Source: Astragalus membranaceus (taxonomy: Eukaryota > Streptophyta > Magnoliopsida > Fabales > Fabaceae). Taken from it: a stretch of DNA of 64,000 bases. The notes under the pieces were generated by a model. That model was given only the letters and a program-made list of their open reading frames with translations. It was not told the origin of the DNA and did no database searches. This document shows positions 35,934 through 46,353 of this stretch, piece by piece. Numbering within the stretch: the first letter of the stretch is position 1; each line of letters opens with the position of its first letter. A program made the translations under genes and the position numbers. The DNA lies in NCBI GenBank assembly GCA_039519185.1, contig CM076851.1, forward strand, positions 29,471,825 through 29,535,824, written 5' to 3'.

Positions 35934-36458
35934 AGGTCTCATCATCATTTCCACCTCCTAATCTTCCAGAAATTGCATTTGCTGGTAGGGTTTTAGATAC
36001 CAGTGTTTCATCTTTAAGGTTTTTTTCGTAATTGTCATACTTAAGGGGCCCGATCTAGTTAATAATTCTGGGTGGAACGTAGAATCCAGGGGAGAAAGTA
36101 TTGTACTTTCTTAGAAAAACACGTTGAAAGATATTTTTCTGATTGTGTTCTTCTGGCTATATCAGGAAGGTCAAATGTCGGGAAATCCTCTCTGCTCAAT
36201 GCACTCACTAGACAGTGGGGGGTTGTAAGGACATCCGACAAGTCTAGCCTTACACAGGTATCCTAGGTTCTCAAAAGTTGACTAATGTTCAAACTCAAAA
36301 GTAAGGTGTTGATAGATGAATTTCTTTTTGATTAAATAATGAATTCTCTGCAGACAATTAACTTCTTCAACTTGGGAACAAAGCTTTGCTTAGTTGATTT
36401 GCCGGGATATGGATTTGCATATGCAAAAGAAGAAGTGAAGGAAGGTTGGGAGGATCTT
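35934..36458 (+). pseudogene. Captured EngB/YihA-type GTP-binding protein fragment
   Basis: Exons at 35934-35984 (FPPPNLPEIAFAG), 36166-36257 (RSNVGKSSLLNALTRQWGVV then RTSDKSSLTQ) and 36354-36458 (TINFFNLGTKLCLVDLPGYG then FAYAKEEVKEGWEDL). The P-loop GRSNVGKSS and the G3 DLPGYG are intact; G4 and G5 are missing. Plant relatives are organelle ribosome-assembly GTPases. Confidence 0.92.
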
Positions 36459-36605
36459 GTAAGTTTGCAAATTATATTTAATTTCTCATATTTTGTTTTT
36501 GATATGTTCATGGATTGGATTGAAGTTGCATCATTCATTCATTATATAATAATTGCTGACCAGTTCTTGCCATCTCTGATTTTTTTTTCCATGCATGCCT
36601 TTCAG

Positions 36606-37310
36606 GCTTATCTATTATTTGGAGCTGAGGAGTACTTGTATATATTCCAAGAAGGTATGTTTATTTTGAAATTTATTTCAAGTTTGAAAACTCTGAGGAG
36701 TTGAACTTTACGTTCTGTTGCAGCCCACACTTCATAAACCTAGTATAATGGCATTATGCAAACTGCAGGTAACATATTATCTAGTAAGCTATCATACGAA
36801 TTTATTTTGCTGTATACACGTGTATAATATCTCTGCTTAATATGGTTTCTAAATTCTATCACTTGTTTCTTTTTCTTCCCCTCTTGATCTCTTAGTACAT
36901 ACAATGCTGATTTTGATGGTGATGAAATTAATGTTCATTTTCCACAAGATGATATTTCACGTGCCGAAGCTTACAACATTGTAAATGCCAACAATCAATA
37001 TGTGAAGCCTACAAGTGGTGATCCAATCAGAGCATTGATTCAGGATCATATTGCAAGTGCTGCTCTTCTGACAAAGAAGGATACCTTTTTAAGTTGTGAA
37101 GAGTTCAATCAACTTATCTACAGTTCTGATGCAATGTATATAGTTCATTGAAACTCATTCATTAGTATGTTTATTTTGAAATTTATTTCAAGTTTGAAAA
37201 CTCTGACTTGTATTTATGCTTCTAGGTATGTAGAAGTTAATATGGATTCCGCTGCTATTGTGTGGCCACTATTTAACAGTCTGCAAGCATTTTGGCCCTG
37301 ATTTCAGGTT
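36606..37310 (+). pseudogene. Captured GH47 alpha-mannosidase-like fragment (EDEM/MNS4-5 type), interrupted
   Basis: Exon 36606-36654 encodes AYLLFGAEEYLYIFQE. After the RNA polymerase I piece, about 37226-37310 encodes YVEVNMDSAAIVWPLFNSLQ then AFWP, followed by a stop where GLQ is expected. These match neighbouring blocks of ER-degradation-type GH47 proteins. The short exon expected between them is absent, and the inserted sequence is bracketed by a 42-bp direct repeat. Confidence 0.75.
36721..37134 (+). pseudogene. Captured RNA polymerase I largest subunit (A190/NRPA1) fragment
   Basis: 36721-36768 encodes QPTLHKPSIMA. 36896-37134 encodes TYNADFDGDEINVHFPQDDI, SRAEAYNIVNANNQYVKPTS, GDPIRALIQDHIASAALLTK and KDTF. 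NADFDGD is the catalytic magnesium-binding motif of the largest subunit. The RAEAY, QY..P and LIQDH features match the Pol I paralog rather than Pol II or III. Confidence 0.9.
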
Positions 37311-37559
37311 TTTTTCTTGTTTTGATATTAGTGTTTGGTTGATTTGTTTCAATAGTAATGTCTACTTGTTCCTTTAGAAGCAGCTGAAACTATGTGTGTG
37401 TGTGTGTGTTTTTTCCATTTAATTGTTATATGCTGTTCTATTTGAGTACTAGATGTATAAAGTTTTCAATTATTTTGGCTTCTTGGTGTGAATTGCAGTT
37501 AGAGAAACTGTTCTGAAGATTATTAAGGATATTCTGAATCTGATTATATGAAATTGTGT

Positions 37560-37690
37560 CTCTATTTGCTCAGGGGTGATGTTGTTCAGGTAGAAACTTG
37601 GGTTTCTGCATCAGGGAAGAATGGTATGCGTAGTGATTAGCTTTTACGTGACTGGAAGGACTGGAAGGGCTGCTGATTATAGTTAATATT
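37560..37690 (+). pseudogene. Captured acyl-ACP thioesterase (FATB-like) fragment
   Basis: Reads GDVVQVETWVSASGKNGMRS, then a stop where RRDWLVRD is expected, then LLRDWKD. This is the GDVVQVDTWVSasGKNGMRRDWLVRD block of plant acyl-ACP thioesterases. Only one short exon piece is present. Confidence 0.85.
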
Positions 37691-38206
37691 AAAGTTGTTT
37701 GTAGTAGTAAATTAGGATTTTTCTAGACTCTAGTGTTTTAGAAGGACATAATTTTTTACATTGTATTTAGTTATGTTACAGTAATGTTAAAGTTCTTTGT
37801 CTTAATACATAATTTTTTACTTTGTATTTAGTTATGTACTTTTTTTAATTATAGTCTTTACTGTGAAGCTAATATGTATAAATATAACTATTAAAAAGTA
37901 TTTTGGATGTATGTATGATTTAATTTTTTTTTAATTTTTTTTAACAAAATTCCGACGGATTTGCGACGGACTTGCCACGACAATTTGCGACGGGTTTGCG
38001 ACGGGTTTGCGACGGTCAATTTGCGACGGAGAAGTCCGTCGCAAATCATTTGCGACGAGCTGTTTTGCGACGACTTTTTGTCCGTCGCAAATGCCGTCGC
38101 AAAAGTGAATTTGCCACGGAAAAAGGCCCATTTGCGACGGAAATTGCCGTCGCAAATGCGCGATTTTCTTGTAGTGTTCACAGTATACAAATTTCTGAAT
38201 CTATTA

Positions 38207-38219
38207 TGGTATTCAGAGC
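38207..38219 (+). promoter_or_regulatory. Copia primer-binding site (tRNA-iMet type)
   Basis: TGGTATTCAGAGC matches the standard TGGTATCAGAGC with one inserted T. It lies about 75 bp before the gag start and marks the end of the 5' LTR. Confidence 0.8.
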
Positions 38220-38283
38220 ATTTTTCGCCACCACCGTGGCTTTGTAGATCCTGCATCTTCGGCTTCCGCTACAAGCTCGTCGT

Positions 38284-39718
38284 GTGTCTCTCATGGCGAG
38301 TCCTTCATCACCGGCGCTCTCGTCTACGGCATCGAGTATTCCTTTCGCCACTTTCAACTACAAATTTACAGAAAAACTAGATGATAAGAACTATCTTGTG
38401 TGGCTACAGCAAGTTGAACCGGTGCTCCGAGCGCACCGTCTTCACCATTATTGCGTTGCTCCGCAAATTCCTAACCAGTACTTATCCGAAGCAGATCGTC
38501 TGGCTGATAACGTGAATCCTGCATTCACTGCGTGGGAGGTGCAAGATCAATTGCTCCTCTCGTGGCTTCAATCGTGACTTTCCGCATCGCTTCTCCCTAG
38601 CATCATCGACTGTCGTCACACGTGGCAGCTTTGGGATCGGATTCACCAGAATTTCCACTCTAAAGTCAAGGCGCAAGCACGACAGCTAAGAACTGAGCTG
38701 CGAACACTCAAGAAAGGTACGAACACCATTACTGAATTTCTCAACAAAATCAAGGCAATCTCCGATTCTCTAATGTCAATCGGTGAATTGGTTACTACGA
38801 CTGAGCAATTGGATGTTATTCTCGAAGGATTACCTTCAGAATACGAATCTCTAGTTACGCTCATTAATAGTAAGGTTGATTGGTTTGATCTTGATGAGAT
38901 CAAAGCATTATTGCTTGCGCATGAACAACGAGTCAACAAACAGAAAATTGTTGAAGAAGTTGCTTCGCTAAATGTAACTCAAGCAGCATCTTCAAGCAAG
39001 CAGAATGTCACTCCTCAAGCAAACTACACTACTGACACTCATCAAATGACAACTCTAAGTCTGAAAATGCTAGTTCTGGTCGTAGTTTTTACGGTGGTCG
39101 TGGTGGCCGTGGCAGTGGCCGTTTTGGTCGTGGTCGTGGCCGTGGCTTTGGCCGTGGAAATGTTCAGTGTCAAGTCTGCTACAGGTATGGTCATGATGCA
39201 TCCATTTGTTACCATCGCTTCAATACTCAATACGCTCCACAAGGTCAGTATCCTGCTGCTCCTGCTTATGGTAACTATGGTAATCCCTATGGCAATCCCT
39301 ATCAGTATGTGAGACCTACTGCTACTGCAAATTACATTGCTAATGCTACATCTCAACCACAGCAACCAGTTGCTTGGACCATGCCTGTGCCTTTAGGCCC
39401 TCCTGCCTTGGTTCCTCAAGCCATGTTTACCAATGCTACTAACCCTACTGCGCCTGTTCCTTTCTTTGATACAGGTGCCACAAACAATGTGAGTTCCCAG
39501 CCAACACCTAACAATACTGGAGTGCCGCCCCCTCCTCACCTAGAAAATGTATTTCTAGGAAATGGCCAAGGTTTGCGTGTTCATTCCATTAGATCTAAGT
39601 CCTTTCCATTTCCTATTAATCCTAAAATTCAATTGCATCTCAAAGATATTCTACATGTTCCTTCATTCACTAAAGACCTAATTAGTGTTCACAAATTTGC
39701 TTATGATTATAATTGTTA
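38284..39718 (+). pseudogene. Copia gag and protease, inactivated
   Basis: Gag opens MASPSSPALSS and contains KLDDKNYLVWLQQVEPVLRA, the gag domain of plant copia elements. An in-frame TGA at 38575-38577 interrupts it, and a frameshift near 39040 moves coding to another frame. There lie a glycine/arginine-rich stretch, a zinc knuckle CQVCYRYGHDASIC (C-x2-C-x4-H-x4-C) and the protease with FFDTGATNNVSS, where DTGA is the catalytic aspartate motif. Coding stops at the Mutator-like insertion, within DYNC. Confidence 0.9.
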
Positions 39719-41237
39719 GGCTAAATAGCACTTTTGGTCCTTTATGTTTGCTCCAGATTTCACTTTGGTCATTTATCTTTTTTTTGGTCCGTTTTGGTCC
39801 CTCATGTTTTGTTTTTGTTTCATTTTGGTCCCACACGTTAGTTTTGGCTAACGGACGCCACGCTGGCAGTTAACTGCTGACGTGGAGTCCATTTTCATTA
39901 AATGACGTGGCAAAAATTAATATTATTTAATTCTAATTAAATGAATTCAATGAATTTAAATTCATTAAAATTAATTCATTACTAATCGAAGGCTACAGAA
40001 TTCATTATTAATTCATTGACCAATTCCAGATCTCCCCTCTCTCAGCAATTCCAGATTCATTACTAAAACTTGAATTATCATTGTTCTTCTCAATCAAAAA
40101 TCGAAGGCTACAGAATTGCACAAAATCGAAACATTCAACATTCAACAATTCCTTTTGTTTTCCCTCACTCAGATTTTCTTTTCTCACTCTCTCTGTCGTT
40201 CCTTTTGTTTACGAGAGAGGGAGAGAACGAAAGAAGAAAGGGGATGAGGGCGAGGTGAGATAGCGAAACTGAGGAGAGAGAGATCGAAGATGAGGGAGAT
40301 GAGGAGAGAGATAGTGAAACTGAGGAGAGAGATAGCGAAACTGAAGAGAGAGAGATCGAAGATGAGGGAGATGAGGGAGATAGCGAAACTGAGGAGAGAG
40401 AGAGATCGAAGATGAGGGAGATAGCGAAACTGATGAGAGAGAGAGATCGAAGATGAGGGAGATAGTGAAACTGGGTTTCTTTGATTGTTACTGGATCTGG
40501 GTTTTGTTCTTCCATCTCAGAAATCGTTTTCGTTCTTCCAGCTCAAGATGAAGAAGATCTGAAAAATGGGTTTCGAATTCGTTTTCGTTCTTGCATAGAA
40601 ATGGGTTTCCATCAAGATCAGTTCGCAAGATTCCAGATCTGTTCATGTTGTTTTGCTGGGTTTCGTTTTGAAGAGGAACGAAATCTGGGTGTCATGAATA
40701 ACAACAAAAAACCCAGTGAGAAGAGGAACGAAAAATCTTCTCAGTCTCAGTTCGTAAGCTTCCAGATCTGTCATGTTGTTTTGCTGGGTTTCGTTTTGAA
40801 GAGAGATGGAAGAACGATGTGTTGATGATGTTGGAAGAACGGTGATTTTTGGTGTTGCTGGAAATTGATTTTTGGTGAGATTGATGTTGGTGTTGAAGAG
40901 GTTACTGGAAATTGATGAGAAATGGAAGAAGATGGAACACGGTTCGCAGGGGAAGGGATTTTCTGGAAAAAAAATAGAAAAAGGGATTAATTGTTTTAAT
41001 TCATTTAATTAGAATTAAATAATATTAATTTTTGCCACGTCATTTAATGAAAATGGACGCCACGTCAGCAGTTAACTGCCAGCGTGGCGTCCGTTAGTCA
41101 AAACTAACGTGAGGGACCAAAATGAAACAAAAATGAAACAAAAACGAAACATGAGGGACCAAAACGGACCAAAAAAAAGATAAAGGACCAAAGTGAAATC
41201 TGGAGCAAACATAAAGGACCAAAAGTGCTATTTAGCC
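39719..41237. mobile_element. Mutator-like non-autonomous element inside the copia coding region
   Basis: Terminal inverted repeats of about 230 bp begin GGCTAAATAGCACTTTTGGT. The 9-bp duplication TAATTGTTA occurs at 39710-39718 and 41238-41246, and the copia frame continues across the site if the element and one repeat are ignored. The interior (about 40020-40980) has no transposase. It holds a minisatellite of GAGGGAGATAGCGAAACTGA-type units (about 40258-40470) and a duplicated 57-bp block (about 40619 and 40748) in CT/GA-rich, leader-like DNA, possibly captured from a host gene. Confidence 0.93.
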
Positions 41238-43590
41238 TAATTGTTATTTCCAAATTCACCCATTCCACTATGTTGTGAAATCACAGGCTGATAATGCTCT
41301 TCTCCTTCAAGGTCCAGTAGCTGCCAGTGGCCTATATCCTCTAGACAGTACCAGTTTCAAGTCTGTTTCATCCCTGAATAATGTTTCCCCTTCCCAAGTG
41401 AATTACATTGTATCACCTCACACACTCACTCTACAATCTCTTTGGCATAATCGACTAGGACATCCCAGTTCTGTTACTCTAAATTCTGTTTTGAAGTTGT
41501 GTAATCTCACTGCTATTCCACAAAATAATATTGACTTTTGTGTTGCTTGTTGCATGGGAAAGTCTCATAGGTTACCTTCTCAACCTTCTAAAATTGTTTA
41601 TACTGGACATCTTCAACTTGTATATTGTGATTTGTATGGTCCAGCACCAAAGGTGTCTTCTATGGGGTATAAGTACTATGTGTCCTTTATTGATTTCAGT
41701 CGTCATACATGGAAATATTTTCTAAAAACAAAGGATGAAACATTGTCTAAATTTAAGGAGTTTAAGAGTCTGGTTGAGCTTCAATTAAACACTAAGCTAA
41801 AGGCCATACAAACAGATTGGGGGGGGGGGGTGAGTTTAGACCTTTCAAACAGTTCCTGGCTGATCTAGGCATTGTCCACCTACTTATTTTCCCTCACACT
41901 CACCATCAGAACGGGGTTATTGAAAGGAAACATAGAGATATTGTTGAAAAGGGTCTGTCCTTATCGTCTCAAGCTTCCCTTCCCTATCATTTTTGGGATC
42001 ATGCATTTCATACTGTAGTTTATCTAATTAACAGGTTGCCTGCCTCACACACTAATCTAATTCCTGTCCAAGTTTTGTTTAAAACACTGCCAAACTATGC
42101 TTTTCTCAAAGTGTTTGGTTGTGCCTGTTTTCCGTTACTTAGACCCTACAACAATCATAAACTGTATTTCAGGTCCTCAGAGTGTACTTTTCTTGGCTAT
42201 TCACCCTCGCATAAAGGCTACAAATGCCTTGATGCATCTGGCAGGCTATTCATCTCTAAGGATGTGTTGTTCAATGAGTCTGTATTTCCCTTTAACTATC
42301 CCAAACCGTCTTCACAGTCCAACCCAGTACCCTCCTCCATACCCTCCACAATTGATCCCAATTCCCTTACTCCAAGCCCCTCACCACCTGCTCCTATTAA
42401 TCACCATCCTATGATGACCCGTTCCAATACTGGAAATCCTAGACCCCATCAGTTTCCTACCCTGCTTTTAATCACCACAGAACCTACCACTGTCAAACAA
42501 GCCCTTACCTCACCTCAGTGGACTCTAGCAATGGAAACTGAGTATAATGCTCTTATGGCAAACAACACTTGGACTCTAACTTATCTACCCACTGGAAAGA
42601 CTGCTGTAGGATGTAAATGGGTTTTTCGTGTCAAAGAGAACTCTGATGGCTCTGTGAAAAAATACAAGGCAAGGATTGTAGCTAAGGGTTACCTTCAAAA
42701 ATATGGGTGTGACTACACAGAAAGTTTCTCACCAGTTGTCAAGCCCATCACTGTACGAATTATTCTAACCATTGGTCTCACAAACAATTGGCCTCTTAAG
42801 CAAGTTGATGTGAACAACACTTTTCTTAATGGCTATCTTGATGAGGATGTATACATGACACAGCCTCCTGGTTTTATCTCTAGTGAAGCCTCTCTAGTTT
42901 GTAAACTTAACAAGACAATTTATGGGTTAAAAAAAGCCCCAAGGGCATGGTATGATCAACTCACCAAAACATTGATTAGTTTTGGTTTTCAGCAGTGCAA
43001 GTGTGATCCTTCTTTGCTCATATTCAACAAAAATGGTTGCTGCATCTACATGCTTATCTATGTAGATGATATTATACTCACTGATTCCTCACCTACTATG
43101 ATTCAGCAACTCATTACCAAACTAGACAGTGTTTTTTCTCTCAAACAACTGGGTGATCTAGACTATTTTCTTGGAATTGAGGTGAAGCGCACTTTCAATG
43201 GTAATTTACTGCTGTCTCAAGGAAAATATGTGAGAGATCTCCTGCAGAGAGCAGAGATGGATGGCTGCAAAAGTATTACTACACCTCTACCTGCTGCAGT
43301 TAAACTCTCTAAAGCTGGTGCTGATTTCTTTGAAGATCCAGCACTTTACAGGAGCATTGTAGGTGTTCTACAATATGTTACAATCACCAGACCTTAGCTA
43401 GGTTACTCTGTGAATAAGGTGTGCCAATTTATGTCTCAACCTCTGGTTTACCATTGGTCTGCAGTAAAGAGAATTCTAAGGTATCTTAAAGGTACAAGTG
43501 ACTATGGCTTGGTGTTTAAACCAGCTAGTTCTGCTACTCCTATTCATCTCAGGGCCTACTGTGATGTTGAATGGGCATCTGATGGTTGAA
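41238..43590 (+). pseudogene. Copia integrase, reverse transcriptase and partial RNase H, inactivated
   Basis: After the insertion the zinc-binding integrase N-terminus (LWHNRLGHPSS...C..C) and core follow. The catalytic acidic residues lie in VYCDLYGP, QTDWGG and GVIERKH. A run of 12 G at 41819-41830 breaks the frame right at the second aspartate block. The next frame, 41817-43397, carries the rest of integrase and RT: WVFRVKENSDG, QVDVNNTFLNGYLDEDVY, IYGLKKAPRAWYDQL and the catalytic YVDD in LIYVDDIIL. A TAG at 43395-43397 falls where ITRPD continues. RNase H is readable to AYCDVEWASDG and then ends abruptly near 43587. Confidence 0.92.
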
Positions 43591-43632
43591 TTGATGAAAC
43601 TTGTTGATAAAACAAAATAGAATTAAATTAAC

Positions 43633-44066
43633 CTTAAATGATGTAATGTACTGAGCATACAGTTCATACAATTGGTCCAAAACATAGCCATGATTGAATT
43701 CAACTTGAGTGATAAGCTTCTTGAGAAAATTCTTCATGTAAGGAGCATGAAAATAAGCCTACATTTTTAACACAAAAGCATAATTTACAATCATTCAAAG
43801 ATGGCAGCGCAATCAATTGTATGAAAAATTAAAGAAAAAAAAAGAGAAAAGTAGAGAATTGAAATATACAGTAAAGGTGTGGAAAGGCAATGATTCCAGA
43901 TGAACTGTTGAACTTGCTCCGTAACAGAGCCTCCGCCACACGTCCTGAGTTGAGATTGCCGAAAAGTGTGTCGGTTTAGTTAGGTGTACTGTTCAATATT
44001 CACGAAGTAGAATGTGAAAGAGGAAAGGAATCTAACCTGGGAGATTAAGCAGTCTGAAGGCTCCAT
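43633..44066 (-). pseudogene. First three coding exons of a probable FAM86-type methyltransferase gene
   Basis: On the minus strand, 44066-44037 encodes MEPSDCLISQ, 43944-43870 encodes DVWRRLCYGASSTVHLESLP and FHTFT, and 43758-43633 encodes AYFHAPYMKNFLKKLITQVE, FNHGYVLDQLYELYAQYITS and FK. All junctions are GT-AG and phase 0. The FLKKLI...LDQLYELYA pattern resembles the N-terminal domain of eEF2-lysine methyltransferase (FAM86) proteins; this identification is tentative. The catalytic part is absent: the intron after the third exon runs into the broken copia RNase H. The 5' leader lies to the right, split by the retroelement array at 44471. Confidence 0.6.
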
Positions 44067-44470
44067 CGCTTAAATTGCAGAAACCAGATACTGGAAACAA
44101 GGGAGAGATGGATTAGTAGGTCATAAAAACATTCAACGAAATAGAAATCAATTGCATTCACTATTGCTTGTACAAAACCCTAAATAAAACTTTTAACAAA
44201 AAAAAACCCTAAATAAAACAAGAACAAATTCACATCAACATCAACATATTCACAGGAATAAAACCCTAAATTCAACAACAACAGATTCAATATCAACATT
44301 TATCACAAGAGAAATCAGAATTAGGGATTAAGGGTTTCAAGAGAACATATAACTCTGACCTTGAGAGTTTGAGAGGCATGGAGATAGAGCTTGCAGCGGA
44401 GGGGATCTTGAGACGGAGGTGCGCAGTGGAGGGAAAGGGGCGAGGGTGTGAGATGGTCAAAACTGAGAGA
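44067..44470 (-). other. 5' leader/intron region of the FAM86-like gene
   Basis: CT-rich on the minus strand (about 44370-44470), typical of a plant leader. It resumes at 55425-55594 on the far side of the array, consistent with one leader split by the AGAGA-flanked insertion. Confidence 0.45.
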
Positions 44471-45052
44471 TGTTAGACAATAGTATAACCTTAGAGGGGG
44501 GGTGAATAAGGTTATGTGCAAAATATGAATTCTTTTCGGATTTCAAAAACTTATGAAATGCTTTGTTTAAATCAAATGCGGAAACTGAGATTTAAACTTA
44601 TATGATGTATGCAAGCAGGCAGATCAAGCACAGTATGATATTACTCTATATAGAATAACTAGATTATTTATAGGCAGCGCAGTGATATTGAATATAGCAA
44701 CAGACAGATCTACAGCAGTGATATGGAGAATAACAGATCAGCACAATAATATAACAATAGACAGATCTGAGTAGTGATATTCAAAACAGATATAAACAAA
44801 ACAATGAATATCACAGCTATATAACAATAACAAATATAGACAATAAAGTAAAGAGAGTAGGGATGGAGATACACCAGGAATTTAGCGAGGTTCGGGATAA
44901 AAGCCCTACGTCCTCGGCCTCAGGCTTTGCAACCCTTGGACTTGATGGCAACCACTATATTGAAGAATTGTTTACAAACAGGCAACTTCAAAATAGCAAA
45001 TCTCAATTCCCCCAAACTGAGAACCCGAGCACCTAGCTAAGGATTTCAACAC

Positions 45053-45262
45053 CGCTTCAATCTCCTGATTGAACGACCCAAGAGCACCTCCCAGGATTTC
45101 ACTACCGCTTCAATCTTCCCCGATTGAACGACCCAAGATCACCTCCCAGGATTTCAAACCAACTCAATCTCCTGATTGAGAGACCCAAGAAAACTTCCCA
45201 GGATTTCAAACCAACTCAATCTCCTGATTGAGAGACTCAAGAAAACTTCCCAGGATTTCAAA
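45053..45262. repeat. Four tandem ~52-bp units with hairpin core, LTR 1
   Basis: Each unit has TCAATCTCCTGATTGA (or TCAATCTTCCCCGATTGA), a self-complementary stem, followed by a GACCCAAG...CTTCCCAGGATTTCA tail. It lies downstream of the TATA box, so it would be in the element's RNA leader. Confidence 0.85.
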
Positions 45263-45537
45263 GTGACCCCACTTAAAATAACGAATACAACTTTGAGATC
45301 TATGATCCAATCACTTCAGATATAATGACAGTATAGTGACTAAGAGATGAGTGATATGGAAAATAGAAAATGATATGAAAGTTGAAGCTCTATTTTCTCT
45401 CTTTCTCAGATTTAGAAGATGTATGTGAGAAGTAGAGAGGTTTAGAAAAATGTGGTGTGTGATGTGATCGAAATGTGAATCGCACCCGCCTATTTATAGG
45501 CTTTAGAAAAATATAGGATTCATAAATGTGACTTAAG

Positions 45538-45992
45538 AATCGATTCATGAGTGATGTTAAAATATAGTATAATCGATTCTTTATTTTTAGAAAACATAGG
45601 AATCGATTCCTTGGCTTTTGGAAATATGTAGGAATCGATTTTCAGGACATCCTGAATAGGTAAGAATCGATTTCAATGTTTAGTTAAAGTAAGGAGGAAT
45701 CGATTCATAGCCTATAGGATAGCTTGAAAATCGATTTCAAGGTGTTTTATAAAAGAAGGAAATCGATTCTTGGTTTGGCTTGAGTATATGTAGAAATCGA
45801 TTATTTGCTTTTATGGAAATAATGGAAATCGATTGTTTTAAAAAAGGAAAACAAGTAATCGATTTTATACTCCTATGAGACAATATAAAATCGATTCATA
45901 GTCCAATGTATTTAGTATATAATCGATTTTATACTCCTATGAGACAATATAAAATCGATTTATACTCTTATGAAACAATATAGAAATCGATT
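45538..45992. promoter_or_regulatory. 15-copy AATCGATT palindrome array, LTR 1
   Basis: Fifteen perfect AATCGATT octamers at irregular spacing of about 20-40 bp, all within the U3 part and ending about 40 bp upstream of the minus-strand TATA box. The sequence between octamers is not repeated except for one short duplication, so the motif itself looks conserved. It may be a transcription-factor binding array. Confidence 0.85.
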
Positions 45993-46339
45993 CTTTTGCT
46001 TTAAAATGTTTTTCCAAGTTATGTGCCTTTCTCATGCAAGCATGCATTTGAATAAAATATTTTTCAAACCCTAATTGATGCATGATGCATGTTTTCAAAA
46101 ATCATCTCTCAGCTACTAAAAGTCATAGACCTTCAGTGATAGGACCTTACAGTGTCCTAAAGAAAGCGGATAAACAATTAGGCCTTCATCTTCAAAGGCG
46201 GCTTCTTCTCCAAGCTGCTCCACTTTAATATTTCCTGATTTTTGATTTCCGTCCTGTACTTCATTCAACTTGAACCATTAGTAGACAAGATGTAATTTGT
46301 TATCATACAAAACAAAGAGTGTTTGCCCTTGGTTCAACA

Positions 46340-46353
46340 AACTCCCCCTTTTT
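46340..46353 (-). promoter_or_regulatory. Polypurine tract, interior 1
   Basis: Minus strand AAAAAGGGGGAGTT directly abuts LTR 1. The AAAAAGGGGGAG form, preceded by TTTGATGATAAC complement sequence, is typical of SIRE/Maximus elements. Confidence 0.8.

Larger units (their letters stand above)
33536..38176 (+). mobile_element. Non-autonomous CACTA transposon carrying fragments of six host genes
   Basis: The left end CACTACAAGAAAAAG and right end TTTTCTTGTAGTG are inverted. The 3-bp duplication TTC flanks both (33533-33535 and 38177-38179). Subterminal TTTGCGACGGA repeats fill about 33597-33770 and 37950-38155. No transposase is present. The interior holds exon-intron pieces of enolase, ARF, EngB GTPase, GH47 mannosidase-like, RNA polymerase I largest subunit and acyl-ACP thioesterase, all on the plus strand and with introns retained, so they were captured as DNA. 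A proline/serine-coding block with a 162-bp duplication lies first. Confidence 0.93.
33160..43590 (+). mobile_element. Ty1/copia retrotransposon, split by two later transposons, 3' truncated
   Basis: Parts in order are: 5' LTR left portion (from somewhere after 33160 to 33535) with TATA box, CACTA insertion, LTR right end (38177 to about 38206), primer site (38207-38219), gag-protease (38284-39718), Mutator-like insertion (39719-41237), and integrase, RT and partial RNase H (41238-43587). No 3' LTR remains; the sequence stops inside RNase H. The exact LTR start is not resolved because there is no second LTR to compare. Confidence 0.85.
44471..46339 (-). repeat. LTR 1 of the tandem array
   Basis: TG...CA ends (TGTTAGACAA ... 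GGTTCAACA). On the minus strand the AATCGATT array (45538-45992) is followed by the TATA box TATAAATAG near 45492-45500, and then the transcribed leader containing four tandem hairpin units (45053-45262). Confidence 0.93.
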
